64,000 nt of DNA from Marsupella aquatica (taxonomy: Eukaryota; Marchantiophyta): NCBI GenBank assembly GCA_973895155.1, contig OZ316892.1:26660001-26724000 (forward strand), given 5' to 3'. This document shows, piece after piece, positions 43,810 to 55,899 of this stretch (the stretch's first letter is position 1; each line of letters opens with the position of its first letter). The notes beneath the pieces are model-generated. The model had not been told where the DNA came from. It saw nothing but the letters and a program-made list of their open reading frames with translations, and made no database searches. The translations under genes and the position numbers were made by a program.

Positions 43810-44377
43810 TTGGTCTTCACTGATTTTTTTTCCTTCCCTCAACTGAAAAGCCATGGCAGCTACGGAGAACTCATCCATTGTTTTTTCCTTCCTTCAATCG
43901 TTGTTGATGAGCCTACATTGAGGATGCCAAGAACAGATTCGGATCCTATGGCTTATGGACAGTCCAAGTGGGCATTAAAATCAGGTACCGGGAGAAATTA
44001 GTCCAGCTTGCAACCGCCCTGCACAACTCAACCTATACCATTGATTGTTCTATATACAAAAAATGGAATAGAACACATCTGGTTACTGACTGCAATAGTC
44101 ATTCTGAAACCACGCTAAGACATTTGCTTCTGATTACTCAGAGTCCCTTGAGATAAAAGACTAGCATTGGGTCGTTGGCAAATGAATTCATCACGAAAGG
44201 AAAGAATTGAAGCACATGATTCAATATTCTTTGGTCAGTCTTTGGCTTCCTTAATATCAGCTAACCATGGTTCAAACACCCACACTTTGTTGAAGGAAAG
44301 AAAACAAGTCCACTTGCCAAACTTTATATATGTAACTGCAAAGGAACAAAAATGTCAAACCTGGAGACATCATCCCA
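43810..44377. other. Right flank of the LINE; no gene seen
   Basis: Not present in duplicate copy 1. AT-rich with two short ORFs lacking domains. Joins the duplicated segment at cccaattgcaaaaaaccca. Confidence 0.6.
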
Positions 44378-45865
44378 ATTGCAAAAAACCCATAAAAGGG
44401 GGAAAACTTACCAAAGGAGAAACCAGAAAAAGGTAAGAGCCGAAAAGACGAGGGGGCAAAATTATGCTGAAAAGCCTACATGGTCAGAGAAAGAAAAGCC
44501 CAGTCACTGAACAGACAAAGAACAAGAGCCCTACCAAACCATGTACTGAAAAGATTGGCAGAGCTCCGGGGTGAATAACATAGGAGGGTGATGAAGAGGA
44601 AGTTGACTAGCAGCACTAAATCCAAGAGCCTCAGCCAGTCAACTATGGTGAAGGCCTGGGCAAAATTATACCTAGTACACCACCTGCCTAAAACCTAAGT
44701 AGTGATCCCAATCAAACACCTCCTTACAACTCACGTTGGGAGCACAGAAGAAAGTATTGTGCTACACAACTAATATCACAAGTTTGGTTTGTGTGTGCCC
44801 GGGATATGCTGTCCATCCAGACTTTTTGTCAAAGTTCTGTGTCCAGCTGGACTTTAAGTTCCCTTCTGACAAGCTCATCATGGAACATGCTTCACTTTTT
44901 GACTTGTTGTAATTTGTGAATGATTTCATAGTGTCTTAGAAAAGTAGATTTCAACTTTCATTATTCTTTTTACATTTTTGTCTTGATAAAGGTACGATAC
45001 ACCTAGATTTCAGAGCGAGTTAAGCCTACACGTTATACACATCAAACTAATACTAATGACAAAGTCTTAAAAATTCCCAGGGCTCAACTCACTCAATTTC
45101 TTCCTACATCTTAATAAGTGAAAACCCCGGATAAGTGTACTTATACACTTTTCGGTAAGTGCAGAATCCCATCACTCACTCAAAGGCATTTAGGGAGATA
45201 TATGTTTGATGAAACCCGTAGCTATAAAACTTTTCTAAATGGACCCAGGAAACTTTTGTTAGAGTTTGGACCCCATGGAAATGTCATGTGAAGACAGCAT
45301 CCATCTAATCTACCCAAAGGTCCATTGTTGGCCACTTACCCTGGCCTGAACGGGTTCTCTGATAGATTTGCAAACATGATGGGCTGCTGTTGTCTCACTA
45401 ATAATTAGCAAAGGGAAGCTACTTTCAAAGTCGATCTGAAGCATAGACTGTAACTCTCAATAAGAACAAAAGTAACCAAAAAAATTGAGGCTGCTTGAAA
45501 GGGACACAGCAAAGATGAACAAAACTGACATTAAGGTGGACAAATTTAAAATTCACTCTAAATAAACAAAAGTGACTTAAAAATGACGCTGCTTGAAAGG
45601 GACACAGCAAAGATGAACAAAACTGATACTTAGACAAAACTGACATTAAGGAGGACAAATTTAAAAACAAAACTGATACTTAGACAAAACTGACATTAAG
45701 GAGGACAAATTTAAAAACAAAACTGATACTTAGACAAAACTGACATTAAGGTGGACAAATTTAAAATTCACTCTAAATAAAGATAAAACTTAAGTGAAGA
45801 TGGAAAAACACAAGAATGGGGCACAAAGAATATGAAATGAATGTGCAACATTTTGTGTGTGTATC
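44378..45865. repeat. Noncoding segment, copy 2 (pairs with 15545-16296 and 17966-18480)
   Basis: Shows the site without the retroelement at about 45128-45170 (ccccggataagtgtacttat, cggtaagtgcagaatccc). Confidence 0.85.
45621..45770 (+). repeat. 50-bp minisatellite, three units, copy-specific
   Basis: aactgatacttagacaaaac starts at 45621, 45671 and 45721. A looser half-unit precedes it from about 45490. The equivalents at 8850-8960 and 18310-18380 are unexpanded. Confidence 0.95.
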
Positions 45866-46985
45866 TGACGAGTAATCGTGCTTGTCAAATAATTAATAGA
45901 ATACAACATCCGATACTTCCGTTTTCAAATGCCGCTCGCGCGCGTCTTACATACCAACGTGCAGCAGGTCAAAGATTCAGACTAAGTACATCCGTTCAGT
46001 TGAGCCTCAATGTCGATCAAGGATTCAAGGCAACTTCATTCTTCGCCCTTGAAGCTTTGTTCGTTGATACATTGAACTACTAGCGCACAAACTGCATGCA
46101 TGTTAAATATCGATCTCTCATCTTGCGCTCGCGCAGTGCAAAACTTGAGATGGATTACTCACGACTGTCACCTGCACAAGGAGTCAAGCAAAACTTGAAA
46201 TGGATACACAACCATACCTGCACAAGGAAACAGCCCTTCTTAGCCGGTAATGGGTGATGATACGAATTCCAAACAGCGAAGGTTCAGAATTAGTAATTAA
46301 TGAACTCGTCCGGGATGCTAGTGTATGAGCATTGACGACCAAAGTTGAACGTCAATAACCCACAGCATGGACTACAATTATAATGCACTCCACAGTTTGA
46401 TGATCTGCGCCCATTGAGTCGTTTCCCTGATGAATTGGTATTAGATGAACCTGTCCTGATAAACATCGACGTTACGGTCGCGGGAAATCAAGACCTGTGT
46501 TTGTGGCCAAACTGGCTAAAACTGGAAGTAGCTAAAGAGCGTGTCATGGTTTTGAGAAATTCAACCCTACCAACGTCCCCTGAATGAACGTATGCATCCT
46601 GAACGGATGCATCAACGAATCAAGCCAGTATCATACCCTTTGACCTCAAATGAAACAGTCGCCGCCTCTAATGACTCAACTGACAACTAATCTACTTGAT
46701 GTAAATCGAACTCGATTACTATTCTATCGATCGTGAGGAATGCATGCACCTAGAACAGATACGCACTAACCACCTAATCAGGCCCCACTGTAGCTAGCCA
46801 GGAAACCATTTGTTATACTTCTGCAATGTGCATTCAGAAATCGATCGATTTGACACAAGAGAACTGATCGACCTCACGCAAATCGAGCTCATGCATCTCG
46901 TATTGATGGAGAGTAAAATGGCCGTGTAGCAGGAGTACGTGCCAGTTACGACGTTAAGTCGCCGCACAACGATATTGCTGATGCA
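45865..46985 (+). promoter_or_regulatory. Upstream module of A-type gene, copy 2
   Basis: Same ordered landmarks as at 18480-19661 with small indels. The tandem tract at 46130-46235 has fewer units. CTCGTCCGGGATGCTAG at about 46304. Retention in three units supports co-duplication; promoter activity is an inference. Confidence 0.45.
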
Positions 46986-48623
46986 ATGGATAGGAAAGTT
47001 GCACACAACAAAAATATCACGTCGAAGACAACGAGGGCGGCTGATCATGATGAAGCTCCAATATCAACAACAGACCTACCACTGAAAAAGAGATACCGAG
47101 GAGTCCTCGAGCCGTGGTCATCACGCTCCAAAGCCCAGTCGCTTGATTCCATCGACTTCTCTAAAGCGGGCTCTGAAGCGGCTTTTACCGCGTCCTGTTG
47201 TACAAATGGAGCACATGTAGCACACCGCAGCCTGTGCCACCGTTTACCTAGAGACAAATCGAACGCGAATCCAGGGAAACTCCTTGCTCATGAGCCTCTA
47301 GCGCAGAAACCCTGGGGAGCAAACCTGCTGCAGGGAAAGTTCTCTCGAAGTCCACCAGTCCCAAGAGCAGCTGTACAGATAACGGAGCAACCGATCGCAG
47401 CTGGACGGACTGATCCGATATCGCAGCAACAACACGGTGGTCCATCTTCATTTCCGGGAGCCAGATCGAACTCGGATCAAGGGAAATTTCTCGCTCATAA
47501 ACCTCCAGCGCGACAGCCCTGGGGAGCAAACGTACTGCACGGAAAGTTCTCTCGAACTCCACGAGTCCGAAGAGCAGCTGCACAGACATCGGATCAACCG
47601 ATCGTAGCTGGACGAATGGATCCGATATCGCAGCAACACCATGGTGGTCCATCTAGCTCATTTTCAGGAACCAAATCAACCTCGTATTCAGGGAAGTTGC
47701 TTGCTCATGAGACTGCACAGAAACCTCGGGGAGTAAAGCTGCTGCAGGGGAAGTTCTCTCGAACTCCACCAGTCCCAAGAGCGGCTGTACAGATAACGGA
47801 GCAACCGATCGCAGCTGGACGGATTGATCCGATATCGCAGCAACAACATGGTGGTCGATCTTCGTTTCCGGGAGCCAGATCGAACTCGAATAAAGTGAAA
47901 TTTCTCGCTCATAAACCTCTAGCGCGGCAGCCCTGGGGAGCGAACGTGCTGCACGGGAAGCTCTGTCGAACTCCACGAGTCCGAAGAGCAGCTGCACAGA
48001 CATCGGATCAACCGATCGTAGCTGGACGAATTGATCTGATATCGCAGCAACACCATGGTGGTCCATCTAGCTCATTTTCAGGAACCAAATTAACCTCGTA
48101 TTCAGGGAAGTTGCTTGCTCATGGGACTGTACAGAAACCTCGGGGAGTAAAGCTGCTGCAGGGGAAGTTCTCTCGACCTCCACGAGTCCCAAGAGCAGGT
48201 GCACCGATAACGGATCTGAAACCGATCACAGCTGGACGAACTGATCGGATATCGCAGCAACACCACGGTAGTCCATCTTCGTTTTTTGGAGCCATATCGA
48301 ACTCTAATCCAGGGAAATACGTTGGTCATGAGCCTCCAGCGCAGAAGCCTTGGGGAGTAAAGTTGTTGCAGAGAAAGGTCTCTCGAGCACCAGCAGTCCC
48401 ATTAGCAGCTGCTCAGATAGCAGATCAACCGATCGCAGCTGGACGATATGATCGGATATCGCAGCAACACCATGGTGTTCCATCTTCATTTCCCCGACCC
48501 AAATGGAACTCGTATCGAGGGAAATTCTTTGCCCATCTGCCTTCAGCGCGGATGGAGAGGGCTGTCGCAGGGAAAGTTCTACTGAACACCACGAGTCCAA
48601 ATAGCAGCTGCGCAGATAGCTGA
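46986..48623 (+). CDS. A-type repeat-protein ORF, copy 2 (545 aa)
   Basis: The longest family frame. Residues 1-90 hold the basic N-terminal segment with one KKRYRGVLEPWSS unit and CHRLPRDKSN. Then come seven repeats of 69-70 residues, with the GK (or VK) landmark at 98, 167, 237, 305, 374, 444 and 513. Units 2-3 and 4-5 are a duplicated pair (about 411-414 bp). Final unit truncated; stop inside the tail seen out of frame in copy 1. Low complexity, rich in Q, H, P, G, R; no signal or membrane segment. Substitutions relative to copy 1 are mostly amino-acid-changing. Function unknown. Confidence 0.6.
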   Translation: MDRKVAHNKNITSKTTRAADHDEAPISTTDLPLKKRYRGVLEPWSSRSKAQSLDSIDFSKAGSEAAFTASCCTNGAHVAHRSLCHRLPRDKSNANPGKLLAHEPLAQKPWGANLLQGKFSRSPPVPRAAVQITEQPIAAGRTDPISQQQHGGPSSFPGARSNSDQGKFLAHKPPARQPWGANVLHGKFSRTPRVRRAAAQTSDQPIVAGRMDPISQQHHGGPSSSFSGTKSTSYSGKLLAHETAQKPRGVKLLQGKFSRTPPVPRAAVQITEQPIAAGRIDPISQQQHGGRSSFPGARSNSNKVKFLAHKPLARQPWGANVLHGKLCRTPRVRRAAAQTSDQPIVAGRIDLISQQHHGGPSSSFSGTKLTSYSGKLLAHGTVQKPRGVKLLQGKFSRPPRVPRAGAPITDLKPITAGRTDRISQQHHGSPSSFFGAISNSNPGKYVGHEPPAQKPWGVKLLQRKVSRAPAVPLAAAQIADQPIAAGRYDRISQQHHGVPSSFPRPKWNSYRGKFFAHLPSARMERAVAGKVLLNTTSPNSSCADS

Positions 48624-48769
48624 TCGACCGGTTTATCGCAGCTGGACATATGATCAGATATCGCAGCAACAGTACGTTGGTCCATCTTCATTTAGTCCAA
48701 GGACGTCACACCGCCAAATCAATCCAGCCTTCCTGAAAGCATCGCACCTTAGGTCGTTGTGAGGATACG

Positions 48770-48892
48770 ATGCTCATCGTGATGCGAGGACTGTGCACAG
48801 CTCAAGAGGTAGTAAACATCGTACGCCAAGTGACAGGAAGCAACAGCTACTGTGTTGGCATAATTCACCAGAAGATGAGTGACTTGAAGTGA
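48770..48892 (+). CDS. Conserved A-type tail ORF, copy 2 (40 aa)
   Basis: MLIVMRGLCTAQEVVNIVRQ through QKMSDLK. The partner of 21432-21554, with two residue changes. No known domain. Confidence 0.35.
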   Translation: MLIVMRGLCTAQEVVNIVRQVTGSNSYCVGIIHQKMSDLK

Positions 48893-49029
48893 CCACCGGG
48901 AATACTACGGAGGCGACCAGAACCACTGGACGAGAATTATAACAAGATGCTTGGAGGCCAGTCAGCGCACGTACGGTGGGCCGTCTCGAGCAAGGTTTCC
49001 AGGAGTAGAAGGTAGGTTAGTCAGTGTCA

Positions 49030-50987
49030 TCCATTCAGTTTCGATGAACCCCTAGGGTACTAGCGAGCAAAGCGGTGCTTTCCGATGCCGATCGATGTCC
49101 TGGTAGAAATGACTAGAGCATTCAATCCATTCAAAAGATTGCGTGATGATTCTTAGATCAAGTTGGTACAGATCTTATAAGGTCATATGAGGCATTCTGA
49201 ATGCCTCTATGGATCATCGTGTATATGAAATACTCTGTACATTCTTTGAACTGTTATAGAGTGCTGTATATATTCTTTGAAACTGTTAATTATGTAAAGA
49301 GATTGTCCGCACTGGACCTGGAAATGTATCGGCCCAGTGCAAGGCCCTCCATGTACACCTAGGCAAACTCAGTCTGGGCCTTTCATTTAGAGTTTTACGT
49401 GTATTGGATAGATCGAGATAGTAGCGCAAAACTTGTACGTATTTTACTTTGTGATTTCTCATCTTGGGCTCGCACTGCATCTGCGAAACTTGACAACGTG
49501 GGTGGCCTGCACAGGGAACCAGGATATTCGTGCTTAATCATTTTCAGTTGGATTTAGGTGCGAATCGGAAACTGTGTCTTGAACTCGTCCGGGCCGCTAG
49601 TGTAGTTGAATATTGATGACCAATTAAGCTTGTAGGTCGTTAACTACCGTCCACGGGGTTTGACGATCTGCTACGAATGGGTCATTCCGCCAATCAATTG
49701 GCGTGAGGTGAACTGTCCTGACCATGTTCATCGGTGCATTTCAAAGTAAGATCTTCATCTACATGGTGAAAGCAATAACAATTGTCATGCTTCTAGTAAA
49801 ATTTAAACGAGATACCAATAGTGGGCCTCTTCGCAAATTTCCATATTTTACTTAAAGACCTCGCTCAGTTTTGAACTCTAGCTACTTAACAGTATCCTCC
49901 TAGGCACTAAGTTACTCATATAATTAATCGCAGCTCGGAGTACTGAGTGGACAGTTCTGATATAGTACGTAGACAAGTTAGGCACCAGGCACCTCCATCG
50001 ATCCCTGCTTCCGCGCAACAAACGAATGTGATAGAGAAGTAGTTGCCCTTGAGCTTGTTCATTGCTCAGATATTCAATGAGCAATCATTATCGGATTTGG
50101 ACGAGCCATGATCTATTCGGAGAGCTCGATAAGTTGCAAACGCGTGAGCCAAAAGGTTGGCCAGATCTAGGTCCTCCAGGAAGTTCTATACGAGGGCCCA
50201 TATCGTGAGTCGATGACCCCAGGTACGTCATTCACGGAAGATGTTTTACCAATAGAAGTGCCGGTTATTTCCTCAAGTCTTGTCACCTTTCGACTAGTTA
50301 CTGAGACTGCATGTCGCTATTAATTCAGAAGGACCAGGTACCACATTATATCGATCAGTCCAACATAAGTCCCACGTATCCGATCAAAAACATGAACAAA
50401 TCGGATTGCTTTCACTCTCTAGGGTGGTTTCGGCTAACCGACTGGGCTGTGACGGGTCCACATGAAGTCGAAACTGTCTAGCGCTCCAACTGGCCCATCC
50501 GCAAAAGATTGTTCGTCATACTCAATGATTTTCAGTTCAGATCGAATGTAAAATTCAAACCTACCAACGTCCCCTCCATTAGCGGCCGGCTCCTGAACGG
50601 GTTCACGAACTGATCAAGCCTGTAGAGTAGCCGAAACCGTCAATACCTTCAACGACACAATTAATAGCACTTTATACAAGTTAACGTGGACCGATTGATT
50701 CAGCTCAACTAGAGCTCCACCCCTATCGTATGAAGAGTGAGGAAATGCATGCACTGCACAGATACGTACATCCAGCCATCTAATCAGGTCTCTGTCCAAG
50801 GAGGATGTTGCGCTGCTAGCCGCAATCTGTACGAGAATTACTCATCGATTCAATTTATGAGAGAAGAGAACCGATTCACTTCAAGCAAATCGAGCTTGCA
50901 TATCGTATCCATAATGCACCCTGTAGCAGAATTACGCACTAGCTATGTCATTAAGCCGCCAAAGGAGGATGACTGTTGTGCTGCTGC
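49030..50987. repeat. Noncoding segment and variant upstream module of B-type copy 2
   Basis: Paralogue of 21700-23665, with CTCGTCCGGGCCGCTAG at about 49582 and a private insertion near 50290-50380. The ORF corresponding to 22864-23178 is broken here. Confidence 0.7.
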
Positions 50988-51360
50988 AATGGATAGAAAA
51001 GTTGCAGATAAATAAGGAAAACGTCACGCCGGAAACCTCTAGTGCAGCGGATCACGGATCAAGATTGTACTCCTTGACATCTCTTTTTAACCCGTAGTCC
51101 TGCTGTTGATGTAGCAGGACCTCACTGGTGGTCCTGCTCTTGATGCAGCAAGCAGAACTACCACTTAAAAAGAGACATCGGGGAGCGTTTGATCCATGGT
51201 CACCACCCTGAACAGCTCAGGTACTGTCCGATACCATAGACTTCAACGTATGATGCCAATCAAGCATTTGTAGCACGTAACTTTAAGGGCACGCAACGTA
51301 TGATGCCAATGAAGCATTTGTAGCACGTAAGTTTAGGGGCTTGTTTAGGGAAAGTATTTC
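50988..51360 (+). pseudogene. B-type family gene, copy 2, early stop
   Basis: MDRKVADK then TAA, as in copy 1. A KKRHRGAFDPWSP segment follows in another frame. The gatgccaat(c/g)aagcatttg block is present twice, about 58 bp apart. No repeat domain. Confidence 0.72.
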
Positions 51361-52870
51361 AGGTCTATTTGCACCCAATTACGAAGGTGCAAAAAACCTG
51401 CAAGTTAACTCCGTGTCCCGCTTCGTCTAATAAAAAGTTAGGGTACCTTGCACGTAGCCAGGGTTTGCAGTTATGAATCTGCCCTTAGAGAGTGCAGACT
51501 GTATACTGAACCTGTTGCAGAGACGTATATATCACAAGGCAAAATGGACACATTCCCATGTTGGTGACACTACCACTTAGGTACAACCTCACGTTCAATT
51601 ATAATTAGGGAATTTCACTAAGTAGGACATTACCTAGTAGAAAAAGTAATGAGCATAAATAATGTTTCATTAACTTAATTCAGATTTTGATTTCTTTTGT
51701 TTGAGAATTCATTTTGTAAATAGTACATGTATTTGTGTCATGCATCATAACCCATCTAGAACTCATTGACACTGTCTACTTTGCACCCCAAAATTGATGC
51801 TCTGGCATGGTTAAATAAATATGTATGGGAGGTTCTCATGTTTGTAGGTAATTCTACAAACTTATGATATCAACATAAGAGATTTGGCAACACCCACTTG
51901 TTACAAGGGTAAATACAAATCCCAGGACAAATGCTCTAAGTAGGATGTTTTTAGGTCTAAGTAGGATTTAAGAACACCAACATCAACTGGGTAAATGAGC
52001 GACCCCACATGGTAACATAAATCTGATTTCCTTGGGGTGGTGATAACTTTGCCTTGTCAAAGACACTTGAATATAATGCTTTATTCATATTAGTGAAAGG
52101 TTGTATTTGTTGTTTTTCTGCAAATTAAGTGCTGATTCCTTAGACCATAAGTTCCCCTCTAAGAGCTACAGATAACTCTCATTACATTACAGCAATCTAT
52201 AAAACATTGCAAATCACCTGCAGTACAGGTAACTCTCTCTAAGTGCGCACTTGGAAGCGGGATCTATATTGTGCACTAAACCAGTTTTTTCATCCATCAG
52301 ATAATTATGCAAATCCCTTAAAATTTAAACTTATCTATAAGTGGCCCTCCCATCCTCAGCAGCTCATTACTCATTACACAGACTGTACATTTGGTGTAAG
52401 CACAGTTCCTACTCTACTAAGAAGAATGGTGAACTTATCACTAATTGCATCTGATGGGGTTGTGCACTTACTGATAAAGTGCAGCCGGGAGTGCAACCCT
52501 TACTTAGTAAGGTACAAAATGCACTTATCAAGCCAATTTTTCTCTTACAAAGTTGTCATGTATTGTTGTAGTGTCTAATGGATGCCTTGCAATAAACCAG
52601 TTTTTGCACTATGAAGACTTGTGCATACGAGAGATCTGACTGTACATACATAGTAAGATGAAAATAATTTGTAAACTTCTAGTCCCCAATGTCATCTCAA
52701 TCCATGGATTAAAATTTGTCATTGTAAGGTTACTTTTAACTAGTCTCTAACAATCTATCCACCACAATTCGTTTCCATGGATACGTTGCACTAACTGCAC
52801 AACATTGTTTGCAAGTCCTCGTAAGTTAATATATTCTTACCATTTTTCAAACACTGAGGGTTCACTCACA
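51360..52870. repeat. Noncoding segment, paralogue of 24060-26140; no gene seen
   Basis: Collinear with copy 1 but shorter. The homology fades near the cactcacaagcagaatttcc duplication at about 52865. Confidence 0.75.
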
Positions 52871-53620
52871 AGCAGAATTTCCCTCACAAGCAGAATCTCC
52901 CTCGTCAGATAATTAACCCCACTTTATTGGAAGCTTTTCTAAATACTACCTCTATCAATTATACAAGCAACCAATTGGTTGATATATAGCCTCTTGTAAT
53001 TGGAAATCAAAACAAACTACCCGGGAAACTACCTCTATCAATACAAGCAACCATTATTAATTGACTAGGCATTCAGAACTCTCGTCAAACTAGTTTAATC
53101 CATACAAGCAAGGCGGTTAATTTGACTGTCTAGTAACTCATTTGACTAGTAACCTGACTATAACAATGAAACCCAACCAAGTGAGGTACCTTGATCCACA
53201 CTAGTAACAATGAAACCCAACCAAGTGAGGATACCTTGATCGACACAAGCAGCCAATGTTAATGTAACTCACTAGTAACATACCTGACTAAACTGTCTAG
53301 TAACTTTATATATACAAGTACCCAATACCATTGATTCCATATTAATGAGTGACTGAACTATCTGAGCATTATCTGGGTATTGGATTACCCCAACTTTTGC
53401 AGGGGTTTGATATTGCACACTTTACAAAGATAATCCTTGAGTGAATTACTTGACACTAGGTTTCCGAGACTTTTGCCAAAGCTAGGGTGCTGCACACCCA
53501 CTCTCACCTTAAGGAGTGACGTACTTGGATAGTGAAAGACACCAACTTTTGCAAGGTTTTGATCTTGCACATATGCCCAACACCTATAGACTTTAATCTC
53601 TCAATATAGACTCAACTGTA
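52870..53620. repeat. Cluster of short degenerate direct repeats; no gene seen
   Basis: cctcacaagcagaat occurs twice near 52870-52905. tacaagcaaccaa-type motifs recur between 52960 and 53330. A unit of about 50 bp with aacaatgaaacccaaccaag is duplicated at about 53163-53260. Confidence 0.7.
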
Positions 53621-53917
53621 ACCAATAATTACATTGCCAAATGAATATGAAATGCGAGTCAAGTAGCTTTTTTCGTAACTTGACTTGGGTACCTTTGAAT
53701 GATTGGATAGTTGTCCAATGAAATTGATTTTGATGCATCGATGTTGTTAGGGTCGGCTGTGAATGTGTTGTTAATACAATTCAAAATCTGTACGTGTACC
53801 TCGAATTTGAGGCATGGATGGTGGAAGTGTAATAGTATTCGTTCAGTACTGTTTCACACCAACTTATTGGTTCGACGAATCTTGCGATTTCAAATAAGAA
53901 CTGAATCTATGGAACGG
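53621..53917. other. Spacer with one short ORF (53711-53923); no gene recognised
   Basis: A 70-codon frame (MSNEIDFDASMLLGSA) without a recognised domain and without a paralogue in the window. Confidence 0.3.
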
Positions 53918-55880
53918 TTTTAGCCACTTCGACACATTGGACAGCCCTGATCGAAGGTCCGATAGTGTTCGGTTATCTGTTTAGTCTTTAGCCACTTCGA
54001 CAATTAGTCAGCATCAAATCGACTGTTGAAACAAGCCGGTAGAAAAAACTAGAACATCCGCTCGGGCATCCGCTAGCTCCGTTAGACTGTCGCTTGCGCG
54101 CGTCGTGTGTACTAACTGGCAGCAGGTCGAAGTTAATATTCAAACTACGTGATCCGATTCATTGACGTTGTGCCGTCGACAGATTTTTAATATATGGAGG
54201 CTTGAAAAGGATTGGGAAAGTGCACGGCTCTAGCCTCAATGTTGATCAAGCTAGGCAACTTCATTCTTTGCCCTTGAATATTTGTTCGTTGACAAATCGA
54301 ACTACTGGCGCACGAACTGCATCCATGTTCAATTGCGATCTCTCATCTTGGGCTCGTGCAGCCAAAAACTTGAGGTGGATGTACGACTCATTATCTGCAC
54401 AAGGAATGAAGCTGTTCTTAGTCGGTAAAGGTTTCCCCTTGCATTTGATGCGCGCACATTGCCAGAAGTGAAGGATCTGAACAACAATGTCTTTAACTCG
54501 CAAGGGCTCGCTAGTCTAGTTGAGCATTGCCGACCAAAGTTGATCGAAGGTCGATCAATAACCCACATGGAGTTCAATTATGCACTGGGAAGTTTGATGA
54601 TCTGCGGCCATTGAGTCGTTTCCCAATGAAAAGGCATGATGAGGTAAACCTGAGCTGATGTACATCAGCGCTAAGGTCGCGGGAGATGGAGACTGTGTTT
54701 GTGCCCAAACCGCCTAAACTGGGAGTAGCTAGAGAGAGTGTTAGATTATGAGATATTCAAACTTACCAACGTCCCCTGAATTAGCGTATGCATCCCCCTT
54801 CGGATAAAGCCCGTATCGTACCCTTTCACTTCAAATGAAACAGTCAACGACTCAACAACATTCTAGACAACTGAAAACTAGTATATTTGAGGAAAATCGA
54901 GCTCGGTTACTATCCTATCGATTGTGAGCAATACACATAACAGATAAACACTAGCCACCTAATCAGGCGCCACTGAAGCTAGCTAGGAAAGCAGTTGCTA
55001 TGCTTCTGCAATGTGCATCTGGAATGTGCACAAATTACCGATCAATTTGACACAAGAGAACTGATCGACCTCACGCAAATCGAGCTCATGCATCTCGTAT
55101 CGATGGCGAGGAAATGCACCTGTAGCAGAAGTACGTACCAGTTACAACATTAAGCCGCCGCACGAGGACTAGTATATATACTTTGTCAAGTCCCTGGTCC
55201 AACTTTGAGCCGAGATCAGACCAAGAGTGGGCCTCTTCGCGAATGCCCAATATTGACTTCCAATTCAAGAGCTCAAGAGCTCGATCGATCAGTGTCGAGC
55301 TCTATTTAACAGTCATCTTCCAAGGCACTATATAATTTAGTTACTCAATATTTTAATCGCAGCTCGGAGTACTGAGTGGACAGTTCTGATCGATATAGTA
55401 CAAACAAATGTAAAAGAGGTGTAGTAGCCCTTGAGCTCATTCATCGCTCAGATATTTAATATCGGATTTGGGAGAGCCATGATCTATTCGGAGACCTTGA
55501 TGAGCTGCAAACGCGTTTAGCTCAAACTTTGAATGGCCAGAGGATGAACATCATCAAAACGTTTCAGCGAGGGTTTTAGCCACTTACACAGATTGAACAG
55601 TGAGTGTGATCAAAGAACCTTCTGTGTTCAAATTGCTCACGGTTTTAGCCACTTGGACAGATTGAACCAATATTGTTCAATTCTCTACATGAAACTTTAC
55701 GTTTAAGCGGCTTCGACAGATTGAACAGTGAGTGTGATCAAAGATCCTTCTGTGTTCAAATTGCTTACGGTTCTAGCCACTTACTTCGGCAGATTGAACG
55801 TACCAATATGGTTCAACCTGTGTTCAATTGTTCAATTCTCTATACATGAAACTTACGTTTAAGCCAGTTCGGCAATTATG
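53918..55880 (+). repeat. Dispersed 'TTTAGCCACTT' motif family with 128-bp tandem unit
   Basis: A motif of the form ggttttagccacttcgacag plus attgaaca recurs near 53918, 53990, 55573, 55645, 55702, 55770 and 55850. Two fuller units lie at about 55574-55701 and 55702-55850 (gattgaacagtgagtgtgat at 55591 and 55719). Not seen in the other two dyads. Confidence 0.75.
54040..55160 (+). repeat. Upstream module of a third dyad whose A-type gene body is missing
   Basis: The same landmarks as 18480-19661 (ccgctagctccg, gcttgcgcgcgtc, GGGCTCGCTAG, gagctcatgcatctcgtatc), more diverged. At about 55160, right where the A-type ATG should be (ttaagccgccgcacgagga), it joins sequence equivalent to 22590 of the B-type module, so the gene body and intergenic part are deleted. 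Confidence 0.75.
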
Positions 55881-55899
55881 TTGCATGGACCGTTGAAGC

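Noticed and set aside
47248-48691. Minus-strand ORFs of 88-137 codons opposite the A-type gene (also 20272-21005)
   Set aside because: They mirror the tandem repeats of the forward ORF. Periodicity divisible by three keeps several frames open, and the forward frame has the shared ATG.
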